DNA from: Palsa-851 sp035534435
GTDB lineage: Bacteria > Chloroflexota > Dormibacteria > Aeolococcales > Aeolococcaceae
Direction: 5' to 3'
Assembly (NCBI GenBank): GCA_035534435.1
Contig: DATLRX010000041.1
Span: 1-23,641 of the forward strand
DNA: 23,641 bases
Part shown: positions 6,899 to 13,937 of the stretch, one piece after another
How positions within the stretch are numbered: position 1 is the stretch's first letter
Layout of the letters: every line of letters begins with the position of its first letter
The notes under the pieces: generated by a model
Database searches by the model: none
Told to the model about the DNA's origin: nothing
Seen by the model: only the letters and a program-made list of their open reading frames with translations
Position numbers and translations under genes: made by a program

Positions 6899-7336
6899 AT
6901 GACGGACATGAACACGCAGAATCAGACGGTCACGAGCGACGGCTCGACGCAAACCGGCGTGAATCGCACGACGCAGACCTATGTCGATCCTGCGACGGGC
7001 GCGAGCACGAGCCGGAGCGCGACGCAGGTCTGGTCCGGGCGATCGCCCGGAATCGAGCTCGTGTGGCTGGTTGCGGGCATCGTCATCGCGTTCCTGGCAC
7101 TGGATTTCATCTTCCATGCGGCCGGTGCGAACGACGTCGGCTTCGCCGCGTTTGTGTTCTCGGTCGGGAAGATCCTTGCGGCGCCCTTCGCCGGAATCTT
7201 CAAGACCACGTATGCGGCGCACGGGAATCTCGTCATCTGGGCGGACGTGCTCGCGATGGTGATCTACGCGCTCATCGCCGGCGTCATCGCCAAGGTCGTG
7301 GCGATGGCCATGGCACGGAACGCGACCTCGCGCTGA
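6899..7336 (+). CDS. YggT-like integral membrane protein
   Basis: 145 residues. A polar, Thr/Ser/Gln-rich N-terminal ~50 residues precedes two membrane segments, GIELVWLVAGIVIAFLALDF (about 51-70) and WADVLAMVIYALIAGVIAKV (about 112-131). Between them, GANDVGFAAFVFSVGKILAAPFAGIF matches the YggT-type signature in which a Gly-Ala-Asn helix leads to a 'PF.GIF' turn. AAGGAG lies 8 nt before ATG 6899, a strong ribosome site that decides the start. Family proteins are implicated in membrane or osmotic homeostasis and cell division; the role here is unknown. It is the third gene in this cluster with a repeat box. Confidence 0.82.
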   Translation: MTDMNTQNQTVTSDGSTQTGVNRTTQTYVDPATGASTSRSATQVWSGRSPGIELVWLVAGIVIAFLALDFIFHAAGANDVGFAAFVFSVGKILAAPFAGIFKTTYAAHGNLVIWADVLAMVIYALIAGVIAKVVAMAMARNATSR

Positions 7337-7349
7337 TCCGGGCGCTCGC

Positions 7350-8705
7350 CTACGGAATCGAGGCCGGCTCGGCCGACGCCTTCCCTCGCGCTGCGTAGTT
7401 CCAGAACTTCGGCAGGAGTGCACTGAGCGCCGCTGTCCCGACGACGCACAGGATGCCGCCACTCACCACAGAGGCGCGCACGCCCGCGAGCGAACCGACG
7501 AGGCCGGATTCGAGATTGCCAAGCGCGGGACCGGACGAGTAGCTGACCATCTCGATGCCGGCAAGGCGTCCGCGCATCGCGTCGGGGATCGTCTGATTCC
7601 ACAGGGCGGAGCGGAAGAGCCCGCTGATCATGTCGGCCGCCCCGGCGCCCGCGAGCGCCAGCAACGCAATCCAGAGGGACGGCGCGAACCCGAACGCGAT
7701 GATGGACGCGCCCCACGAAGCGGCGGCGAACGCGATGGCGCGACCGTGGTGCCGGACCCTTCGTGTCCAGCCGCTCGTCAGCGTCGCGAGCAACGAGCCG
7801 GCCGACGGCGCGGTGTACAGGAGACCGAGCACTGCGGGCCCGCCGAGTCCCGACGCGATCTGGGGAAACAGTGCCATCGGCATGCCGAAGAACATCGCGT
7901 TGATGTCCACCGCGTACGAGCCGAGGAGGTCCTGGCGGCTGGTGGCATACCGCAATCCCGCCATCGCCGCACGAAGGTTCACACCGGCGGCATCCGGCGC
8001 CGGCGGGACCGCCTGCATGAGCGTCAGCGCGACGGCCGACACGATGAACGTCGCGACGTCGACGCCATAGGTGAGCGGGAGTCCGACGGTCGCGATCAGG
8101 ACCCCGGCGACCGGCGGTCCGAGCACCATGCCGAGATTGCCCTGGAGCGAATCCAGCGCCGCTGCGGCAACCAGCGTTTCCGGCGGAACGATGCGCGGCA
8201 CGATCGCGTCGAGCGAAGGCCGCCGTATCGCGTCGAGCGCCGCCGCGACGATCACGATGACGAACAGCACCCACAGCTGCGGGTGTCGCAACGAGGCGTT
8301 GACAGCGAGCACGCCGACCGTGAGACAGAGTCCGAGCTCAGACAACCGGACCATGCGACGCCGGTCCACGGCATCGGCGAGCGCGCCCCCGACGAGCGCT
8401 ATCAACAGAATCGCGATGAGCTCGGAGAAGCTGATCAGACCCACGACGAGCGACGAGCGAGTCAGTGCGTACGCCTGGAAGGGAATGGCGACGTACGTGA
8501 TCATCGTGCCGGCGTTCGAGATGCCCTGCCCGACGAACAACAGCCGAAAGTCGCGTGACGCCCGAAATGGAGCCGTGTCGAGTGCCATCGACAGGAACGT
8601 CCGCCGGATCACCGATCGGCGCGCGCCCGCCGCGTGGACGTTGACCCCGACAGCCGCCTGTGGATCCGGCGTCGCGCGTGTGTGCGGAGGGGTCTCGTCG
8701 TCCAT
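7350..8705 (-). CDS. MFS transporter (MFS_3 / EntS-like exporter)
   Basis: 451 residues with about 12 hydrophobic segments. After a polar leader (~45 residues) comes FRLLFVGQGISNAGTMITYVAIPFQAY, typical of the MFS_3 group. The cytoplasmic loop GGALADAVDRRRMVRL is the major facilitator motif A. Similar proteins export siderophores or macrolides, but the substrate cannot be read from sequence. It ends 14 bp from the convergent YggT-like gene and starts 27 bp after the PPOX gene, probably co-transcribed with it. ATG 8705 has AGAAGG about 11 nt upstream; MALDTAPFRASRD is an alternative downstream start. Confidence 0.92.
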   Translation of the reverse strand: MDDETPPHTRATPDPQAAVGVNVHAAGARRSVIRRTFLSMALDTAPFRASRDFRLLFVGQGISNAGTMITYVAIPFQAYALTRSSLVVGLISFSELIAILLIALVGGALADAVDRRRMVRLSELGLCLTVGVLAVNASLRHPQLWVLFVIVIVAAALDAIRRPSLDAIVPRIVPPETLVAAAALDSLQGNLGMVLGPPVAGVLIATVGLPLTYGVDVATFIVSAVALTLMQAVPPAPDAAGVNLRAAMAGLRYATSRQDLLGSYAVDINAMFFGMPMALFPQIASGLGGPAVLGLLYTAPSAGSLLATLTSGWTRRVRHHGRAIAFAAASWGASIIAFGFAPSLWIALLALAGAGAADMISGLFRSALWNQTIPDAMRGRLAGIEMVSYSSGPALGNLESGLVGSLAGVRASVVSGGILCVVGTAALSALLPKFWNYAARGKASAEPASIP

Positions 8706-8732
8706 TGCCGGTTCGACCTTCTGCGCTCGGTG

Positions 8733-9152
8733 TCAGCCGCCCGTGAGGGGATGACCACGCTGCCAGCCATGCCAGCTGATGATCTCGACGATCGCGGTCC
8801 AGCTCTCGCGAGTGCGATCCCGATATGGCATGCCGACGTAGTGCTGCGCGAGGCGATCGATATCCGCGAGGTCCGGGTCGCGACGAAGCTCGCGCACATG
8901 GCCGACGAGCGAAACGTGCCGGTACCAGCTCTCGCGGTCGAGCATCGTCAACGCGACACGGGCATCGCGTCGCAGATGCTCGAGACGCCGCCGGGTCCCG
9001 GCCATGTTGAGCAGCACGGTACCGTCGTCGCACCACTCGTACCACGTGGCCGCCGTGTGCAACTCCCCGTCGGGGGCGATGCTGGCAACAACGCACGGGT
9101 TGGGGAGACGGAGGAGGTCCTGCAGCTCCGGGGGCAGCGGTGGCTTCGGCAC
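8733..9152 (-). CDS. PPOX-class flavin/F420-binding oxidoreductase
   Basis: 139 residues forming one split-barrel domain of the pyridoxamine-phosphate-oxidase-like superfamily: LLRLPNPCVVASIAPDGELHTAATWYEW, VLLNMAGTRRRLEHLRRDARVALTMLD, then WYRHVSLVGHVREL and a C-terminal helix ending in WTAIVEIISWHGW. Such small proteins bind FMN, F420 or haem and reduce diverse substrates. The dipeptide pattern near TRRRLEHLRRD fits F420/FMN phosphate contacts, but the cofactor is not certain. GTG 9152 follows TAGGCT by 6 nt, a leaderless start. It is probably the first gene of a two-gene unit with the MFS exporter. Confidence 0.9.
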   Translation of the reverse strand: MPKPPLPPELQDLLRLPNPCVVASIAPDGELHTAATWYEWCDDGTVLLNMAGTRRRLEHLRRDARVALTMLDRESWYRHVSLVGHVRELRRDPDLADIDRLAQHYVGMPYRDRTRESWTAIVEIISWHGWQRGHPLTGG

Positions 9153-9158
9153 CCCGGC

Positions 9159-9164
9159 AGCCTA
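9159..9164 (-). promoter_or_regulatory. -10 element TAGGCT
   Basis: Minus-strand TAGGCT ends 6 nt before GTG 9152, placing the start codon at about +1. Confidence 0.45.
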
Positions 9165-9195
9165 CAATGCGTCGCGGCAGCGACGGTTGCAGCGA

Positions 9196-9567
9196 TCAGT
9201 GACGCAGGCGCGTCTGCCCGATGTCGCGATGATCCATCCCGAAGTAGTGCGCGATTTCGTGGAGCACCGTGTCGCTGATCTGTGCCACGAGCTCGGTCCG
9301 GTTGTCGCACCAGCGCTCGATGTTGCCCTGGAGCAGCACGATTCGCTTCGGAAACTCGTACGCGCTGAACGTCGATCCCGATGTGCCCTGAAAGAAGCCG
9401 AGCACGCGCTCGTCGATGCCGTTGGCGCGGTCGTCCTGACTCGGACCCTGCTGGACGATGATCATCAGGTTGTCGGCGTCCATACGCGCACGCAGTGGTG
9501 CTTCGACACGGTCAAGCGTCGCCTGGACGATCTCCTCGAACTCGTCGGTGGTCACGTGGTACGCCAC
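9196..9567 (-). CDS. metallopeptidase family (DUF1025-type zincin)
   Basis: 123 residues from GTG 9567. The C-terminus carries HEIAHYFGMDH (103-113), the HExxHxxGxxH zinc-binding and catalytic signature. The N-terminal part (VTTDEFEEIVQATLDRVEA) and the middle (EFPKRIVLLQGNIERWC) match the short zincin family common in actinobacteria and Chloroflexi. The protein is small and has no signal peptide, so it is likely cytosolic. GTG 9567 is supported by CATGCT ending 6 nt upstream. The long in-frame extension to 10098 is antisense-type coding over the peptidase gene and was rejected. Confidence 0.9.
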   Translation of the reverse strand: MAYHVTTDEFEEIVQATLDRVEAPLRARMDADNLMIIVQQGPSQDDRANGIDERVLGFFQGTSGSTFSAYEFPKRIVLLQGNIERWCDNRTELVAQISDTVLHEIAHYFGMDHRDIGQTRLRH

Positions 9568-9573
9568 CGGGCG

Positions 9574-9579
9574 AGCATG
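9574..9579 (-). promoter_or_regulatory. -10-like CATGCT
   Basis: Minus-strand CATGCT ends 6 nt before GTG 9567 and fits the leaderless pattern seen elsewhere in the window. Confidence 0.35.
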
Positions 9580-9610
9580 ACATCGCAGCCGCCGCCAGAC
9601 GGCGCGACGT

Positions 9611-10327
9611 CTAGCGCGGAAAGGTCTGACCGGCGGCGAACGAGGTCCGCCGGCCGTGCGCCCGCACCTCGACGATTCCCCTGCCGAACACTCGCCAGAG
9701 GTCGCCATCGGTGGCGATCGCGGTGTGCTCCGCAATGCCCACGAACGTGACGGTTCCGGGGAGCCGGCGAGGCGCAAGATCACGCAGCCATCTGATCCAC
9801 CATCCGGAGAGCGCGTCCCAGTGGACGCCGAACGCCGTATCGGGCAGGAGGCCGAGCCCGCTGGCGAATGGAAACGGCAGGCGACCGCTCCTCTCGCCGG
9901 CCCCGGCCGCGCCGGCGACCATCGCACCGGCACTGCAACCGGCGAACACCCCGCCGCGACCGACCAGTCTCGTGATGGCATCCCAGACCGGCGTGCCGGC
10001 GATGGTCGAGGCGAGGTAGCCGGGGTTTCCCCCGCTGAAGAACACCATGCCGGCGCTGTCGATGGGGTCGGCGACTCCGGGAGCCAGCGCGTCGGCACGG
10101 TTGCGAACGCGAACCGCGACCGCAGGAATATCGAGCGACGCGTAGTGGGCGAGACCCATGTCGGTCCATCGATCGAAGACGGCCTGGCCCTCGCGCCCGC
10201 TTGCAGTTGCGAGCACCACCACGCTGCCGTCTCCCGAGGCGCCGAGCAATGCGAACCGCCCGGCCTCCCCCGACCATGGCTCGAACTCGCCGGAGCCGAG
10301 GAGGAGGAAGCGTCCGGGCGCGGTCAT
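9611..10327 (-). CDS. S51/cyanophycinase-like peptidase (class I glutamine amidotransferase fold)
   Basis: 238 residues from ATG 10327. RFLLLGSGEFEPW opens the Rossmann-like fold, FFSGGNPGYLAS (97-108) is the family's SGGN/D loop, and GCSAGAMV (130-137) is the nucleophile elbow with Ser132. This matches peptidase family S51 (dipeptidase E, cyanophycinase) and related 'type 1 glutamine amidotransferase-like' proteins. The C-terminal half includes GLGLLPDTAFGVHWD and FVGIAEHTAIATDG, typical of cyanophycinase-like members. No cyanophycin synthetase is nearby, so the substrate is probably another peptide. TACGCT lies 9 nt before the ATG. Confidence 0.88.
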   Translation of the reverse strand: MTAPGRFLLLGSGEFEPWSGEAGRFALLGASGDGSVVVLATASGREGQAVFDRWTDMGLAHYASLDIPAVAVRVRNRADALAPGVADPIDSAGMVFFSGGNPGYLASTIAGTPVWDAITRLVGRGGVFAGCSAGAMVAGAAGAGERSGRLPFPFASGLGLLPDTAFGVHWDALSGWWIRWLRDLAPRRLPGTVTFVGIAEHTAIATDGDLWRVFGRGIVEVRAHGRRTSFAAGQTFPR

Positions 10328-10346
10328 GACGCGTGGAGCGTATGCA

Positions 10347-12089
10347 TCACGCCGCGATGTACCGAGCACCGATCGTGGACGCGACGGTCCGGTGCGCGGC
10401 GCTCGTGCCGATGAGCGTCGATCGCGCAGTGTCCACCGCGTGGGCGCGAGCGAACGCGAGGAGCAGTCCTGGCAGCGGGGGCCGGCACCAGCAGGCCGGT
10501 GGTCCACCCGGGTGGACGCACACAGCGCCCTCGACCTTCGCCGGGATCTCGCCGGCGAGGCGCGCGACCAGCTCATCGATGCCGCCAACGTCTCCACCGG
10601 GTACCCAGTCGAAGACGAGATGGGGTGCACTCGGATCACCGAGCCCGATCGTCGCCTGCCAGCCGGAGCGCGTCAGCACGCCGGCCGCGACGTAGAGTCC
10701 GGCATTCGGTCGCGCGCTCGGACTCCGGGTGAACCGCACATGGTCGATGGCGGCGAATCCCTCGTCGAGTGCGGGCGGCTCGAGCTCGCGCAGCGTCCGC
10801 ATCTGCGAGGTGGGGGTCAGGACCCCCGGCTCGCGACGCGACACTGCCGCCAGCTCCGACGGTGAGGGCAAGGCGCCGAATCGATCGAGCAGGCGCTCGA
10901 CCATGTTGACCTGCGCCTGTGCGAGCGGCGTGTCGACCCAGATGCACCGGACGGGGACTCCATGCCGGTTCGCGGTGTCGATGACATCACTCCTCGTCGC
11001 GCGGGTCAGGTATGTGTTGTCGAGCACGAAGCGGCGTGTGCCCGTCGCGAGATCGACGTCGAGCGCGCCGGCGAGACCTCGGAGTGACCCGCCGCGTTCA
11101 TCGCGGTTGAGGCGCCGGTACCCGCGCTCAACGTATTCGGCTGCGACCCGGCTCTTTCCCGCTCCGGGGATGCCCATGACCATTGCGATCTCGGCACCGT
11201 CGACAGCGGCCCGTCGCGGAGCCGGTCGAGGCCGGCCGAATGCGGCATCAAGCTGCGCTCGAGCGCTTGCGTCGAGCTCGAGCCCCGCCGCATGTGCGGA
11301 CGACAAGGCCGTGCCCGGGCGCCGGGCGCCGGGGATGGCCACAAGCGTTGCGGAAAGTGAGAGCACCCACGCGATGGCAACCTCCGCGGCGGTCACGTCG
11401 TGGTGTGCCGCGATCCGACTGAGCACGCTGTTGCGCGCAAGGCCGGACGCACGCCGCGGGCCGCCGAGCGGGGAGTGGGCGATGACCGTGATCCTCCGGC
11501 TCTCGCAGCGCTCGACGATGCCACCCAGGATGGCGTGCCGGTCGAGGACGCTGATCGCGACCTGCACGGCCGAAACGTCGACGAGATCCAGGGCCTCGTC
11601 GAGCTGGCGGCGATTGACGTTCGAGAGCCCGATCCGTCGCACCATCTGTCCGTCGAGCGCGCGGCCGAGTGCGCGCACGGTGGTCCGCCACGGCGTGCGC
11701 GGGTCGGGAGCGTGGATGAGCAGGAGATCGATCGGGAGGCCGTCGAGCGCGGTGAGGCTCGCCTCGCAGTCGGCGAGGATAGCCTTTGACCGGCCGTCCG
11801 CCACCCATGCGCCGTCTGCGCGCCGCATCCCGCACTTGGTCACGATCCGGGCGCGGCGCTCCGCTCCGGCAGCTCGGAGCGCGCGCGCGAGCAGGCGCTC
11901 GTTGTGGCCCGCCTCAGCGGCGGTCTGCCCATAAGCGTGCCCAGTGTCGAACACCGTCACGCCCGCAGCGATGGCCGCGGCGATCGTCGCGAGCCCAACC
12001 TCCTCGTCACGATCCGCGTCCGTCGACAGGCGCATGCATCCAAGACCGACCCGAAGCTCGGAGGGACCGAGCCACATGGATCCACTCAT
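10347..12089 (-). CDS. fusion: aldo/keto reductase + polynucleotide-kinase-like domain + degenerate HAD phosphatase
   Basis: 580 residues. Residues 1-~285 are an aldo/keto reductase with the catalytic tetrad visible: Asp48 and Tyr53 (VFDTGHAYG), Lys85 (IVTKCG) and His126 (LLLIHAPD), plus RRIGLSNVN. Residues ~299-405 are a P-loop kinase of the T4 polynucleotide kinase type: Walker A GIPGAGKS (306-313), LNRDE (327-331), FVLDNTYLTRATRSDVID and CIWVDTP. Residues ~440-580 resemble the end of a HisB/GmhB-type HAD phosphatase, with zinc loop Cys524-x-His526-x6-Cys533-x-Cys535 followed by RPPLPGLLL. No DxD nucleophile is found, and the usual GDSxxD motif reads GTSAAHRT, so phosphatase activity is unlikely. 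The start is 20 bp from the divergent lipoprotein ATG; M5 (12077) is an alternative. Confidence 0.88.
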   Translation of the reverse strand: MSGSMWLGPSELRVGLGCMRLSTDADRDEEVGLATIAAAIAAGVTVFDTGHAYGQTAAEAGHNERLLARALRAAGAERRARIVTKCGMRRADGAWVADGRSKAILADCEASLTALDGLPIDLLLIHAPDPRTPWRTTVRALGRALDGQMVRRIGLSNVNRRQLDEALDLVDVSAVQVAISVLDRHAILGGIVERCESRRITVIAHSPLGGPRRASGLARNSVLSRIAAHHDVTAAEVAIAWVLSLSATLVAIPGARRPGTALSSAHAAGLELDASARAQLDAAFGRPRPAPRRAAVDGAEIAMVMGIPGAGKSRVAAEYVERGYRRLNRDERGGSLRGLAGALDVDLATGTRRFVLDNTYLTRATRSDVIDTANRHGVPVRCIWVDTPLAQAQVNMVERLLDRFGALPSPSELAAVSRREPGVLTPTSQMRTLRELEPPALDEGFAAIDHVRFTRSPSARPNAGLYVAAGVLTRSGWQATIGLGDPSAPHLVFDWVPGGDVGGIDELVARLAGEIPAKVEGAVCVHPGGPPACWCRPPLPGLLLAFARAHAVDTARSTLIGTSAAHRTVASTIGARYIAA

Positions 12090-12095
12090 CGCGGC

Positions 12096-12102
12096 TATTC
12101 TC
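12096..12102. promoter_or_regulatory. shared divergent -10 (TATTCT / GAGAAT)
   Basis: Plus strand TATTCT (12096-12101) ends 8 nt before ATG 12110. Minus strand GAGAAT (12102-12097) ends 7 nt before ATG 12089. One short AT-rich patch could serve both genes, each leaderless or nearly so. Confidence 0.45.
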
Positions 12103-12109
12103 GCCAGGA

Positions 12110-12628
12110 ATGCGCACGCTTCTCCTCGCGGCGACTGCAGGGATCGCGCTCGGCGGGTGCGGATCGTCGACGCCCGCTTCGAGCCCAACGCCTCCTCGCG
12201 CAACCGCGACGCCGCTGCCGTCAGCGACCGCCGGGCCGGCAACGCCGACGCCGGCGCCGCCGAACGCGGGAGCGACGGGCGGGTTCGGCGATACCGCGAC
12301 CAACCCCGACTCGCAGTACGTCTGCGCCGCAAAGGCGACCGAGAACAGCGAGGTGATTGCGTACACCACGGTATCGGGCCCGGACACCACTGGCAGCACG
12401 GGCGTCTGCACGGCGATGGAGCAGGGGAGTCAGGGTGCCTGGTCGGAGGTCTCGGCCATCTCGGGCGGGTCGTTCGAAACGGCGCCGATCTGCTGGGTGA
12501 CCGCGGCCAACGGCCAGGTGACCCAGCGCGTCTACACTGCGGTGCCGAACGGCGACGACCAGGCGACGATGGTCCTGTGCGACGACCTGTTCAGTGGAGC
12601 CGGGGTTACGCCGCAAGGGACATCATGA
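12110..12628 (+). CDS. putative lipoprotein
   Basis: 172 residues. The N-terminus MRTLLLAATAGIALGGC is a lipoprotein signal with lipobox LGGC and lipid-accepting Cys17. A Pro/Thr/Ala/Ser-rich linker (~18-55) follows, then a domain of ~115 residues with four cysteines (YVCAAK, GVCTAME, PICWVTA, VLCDD), possibly two disulfides. I do not recognise the domain. It is exported and membrane-anchored. The next gene starts 10 bp after its stop, so the two are probably co-transcribed. Confidence 0.8.
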   Translation: MRTLLLAATAGIALGGCGSSTPASSPTPPRATATPLPSATAGPATPTPAPPNAGATGGFGDTATNPDSQYVCAAKATENSEVIAYTTVSGPDTTGSTGVCTAMEQGSQGAWSEVSAISGGSFETAPICWVTAANGQVTQRVYTAVPNGDDQATMVLCDDLFSGAGVTPQGTS

Positions 12629-12638
12629 GGGCTGAAAT

Positions 12639-13526
12639 GTGAGCGCGATCGAGCATGTTGTCGAAACCGGTGATGGACGCCGCCTCGCGGTTGTCGAGGA
12701 TGGCGACGCGGGCGGAGTCCCCGTACTCGTGCACAACGGGACGCCGAACTCGCGACTCCTCTACAAGCACCACGTCGAGGACGCGGCAGCGCGCGGCATC
12801 CGATTGATCAGCTACGACCGCCCCGGATACGGTGGGTCGACGCCCGCTCCTGGGAGGACGGTCGCGGATTGCGCCGGTGATGTGCGAGCGATCTGCTCCG
12901 CGCTCCACATCGACAGGCTGCTGACGTGGGGTGTGTCCGGCGGCGGACCGCATGTGCTTGCCTGCGCCGCACTGCTCCCGGACCTCGTCGTGGCGGCTGC
13001 ATCCGTGGCATCCGTGGCGCCGTACGGCGCTGAGGGACTCGACTACTTCGAGGGCATGGGCCAGCTCAACGTGGACGACATGCAGCTCTACTTTCGTGAC
13101 AAGACGGCGGCGCGCGCGAAGGTCGAGACCGACCGTGAGGAGATGCTCGCGTCGACACCCGAGGAGGTCGCGACGATCCTGCAATCGCTCCTGTCAGGCC
13201 CCGATGCCGCGGTCCTGAGTGGCGACCTTGCCGCCTACCTCGAGCAAAGCGCCCAGTCCGGACTCGCGCCCGGGGGCGAGGGCTGGTGGGAGGACGGAAG
13301 CGCGCACCTGGAGGCGTGGGGCTTCGATCTCGGCGCCATCTCGATTCCTGTCCTGCTGCTGCACGGTGAGCAGGATCAATTCGTGCCCTTCGGTCATGGT
13401 GTGTGGCTCGCTGCGCACATCCCCGGCGTCGAGCCCCGGCTCACCGCCGACGACGGGCATCTGACCATGGCCGAGCGTCGCATCGGCGACGTGCACGAGT
13501 GGCTGCTGTCGAAGTGGTCCGCCTGA
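12639..13526 (+). CDS. alpha/beta hydrolase
   Basis: 295 residues with the alpha/beta hydrolase fold. Visible elements are the oxyanion loop HNGTPNSR (32-39), ISYDRPGYGGS, the nucleophile elbow GVSGGG with Ser100, Asp246 in HGEQDQFVP and His274 in DDGHLTM, giving a full catalytic triad. No signal peptide. Substrate unknown; relatives include haloperoxidase-like esterases and proline-iminopeptidase-like enzymes. GTG 12639 has GAGGG upstream and follows the lipoprotein stop by 10 bp. It converges with the receiver gene, 15 bp between stops. Confidence 0.93.
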   Translation: MSAIEHVVETGDGRRLAVVEDGDAGGVPVLVHNGTPNSRLLYKHHVEDAAARGIRLISYDRPGYGGSTPAPGRTVADCAGDVRAICSALHIDRLLTWGVSGGGPHVLACAALLPDLVVAAASVASVAPYGAEGLDYFEGMGQLNVDDMQLYFRDKTAARAKVETDREEMLASTPEEVATILQSLLSGPDAAVLSGDLAAYLEQSAQSGLAPGGEGWWEDGSAHLEAWGFDLGAISIPVLLLHGEQDQFVPFGHGVWLAAHIPGVEPRLTADDGHLTMAERRIGDVHEWLLSKWSA

Positions 13527-13541
13527 CGCCCGTCCAGGCGA

Positions 13542-13937
13542 TCAGCCGTCGCTCTGCCGCACCCACCTGCGTGCCGTCGCGGCGAGTTGCGCCGGCGGCG
13601 TGTCGACCTTGATCAGGTAGTCCTGGGCGCCGAGGCTCCTGCCACGCTCGACCATCTCGGGCTCGCTGAAGTTGGTGAGGATCACCACGGGGACTGAAGC
13701 GGTGTCCGGCTCGTTGCGGAGGCGCTCGAGGACTTCGAGGCCACCCATGCCCGGGAGGCCCAGGTCGAGACAGATGAGGTCTGGCCGGCTGTCGCCGACC
13801 ATGCGCAGCGCCTCCGGCCCGGAGTGCGCCGTCGCCACGTCGAAGCCGCTCGCGGTCAACTGGAGCGCGTACATCTCCGCGAGTGCCGAGTCGTCGTCCA
13901 CCAGCAGCAGCCGTGCGATCGCGTCGCCGTCAGTCAC
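13542..13937 (-). CDS. receiver-only response regulator (module 1)
   Basis: 131 residues: a single CheY-like receiver with no output domain. Acidic pocket VDDD (13-16), phosphoacceptor Asp58 in ICLDLGLPG, switch residue Thr88 (VILTNF) and Lys110 (YLIKVD) are all present. GTG 13937 overlaps the end of the upstream kinase gene by 8 bp (GTGACTGA), which implies translational coupling and a cognate pair. It is clearly paralogous to the receiver at 21121, of identical length, sharing the AEMY, LEVLERLR-like, GEP/SEP and TPAQL positions. Output is probably by protein contact. Confidence 0.93.
   Translation of the reverse strand: MTDGDAIARLLLVDDDSALAEMYALQLTASGFDVATAHSGPEALRMVGDSRPDLICLDLGLPGMGGLEVLERLRNEPDTASVPVVILTNFSEPEMVERGRSLGAQDYLIKVDTPPAQLAATARRWVRQSDG

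Noticed and set aside
9568..10098. N-terminal extension of the zincin
   Set aside because: Overlaps the S51-type gene in another frame and has Arg/Ser/Pro-rich shadow composition.
10729..11934. 401-codon plus-strand frame over the fusion enzyme
   Set aside because: Ser/Arg/Ala low-complexity translation; the minus strand holds clear AKR and kinase motifs.
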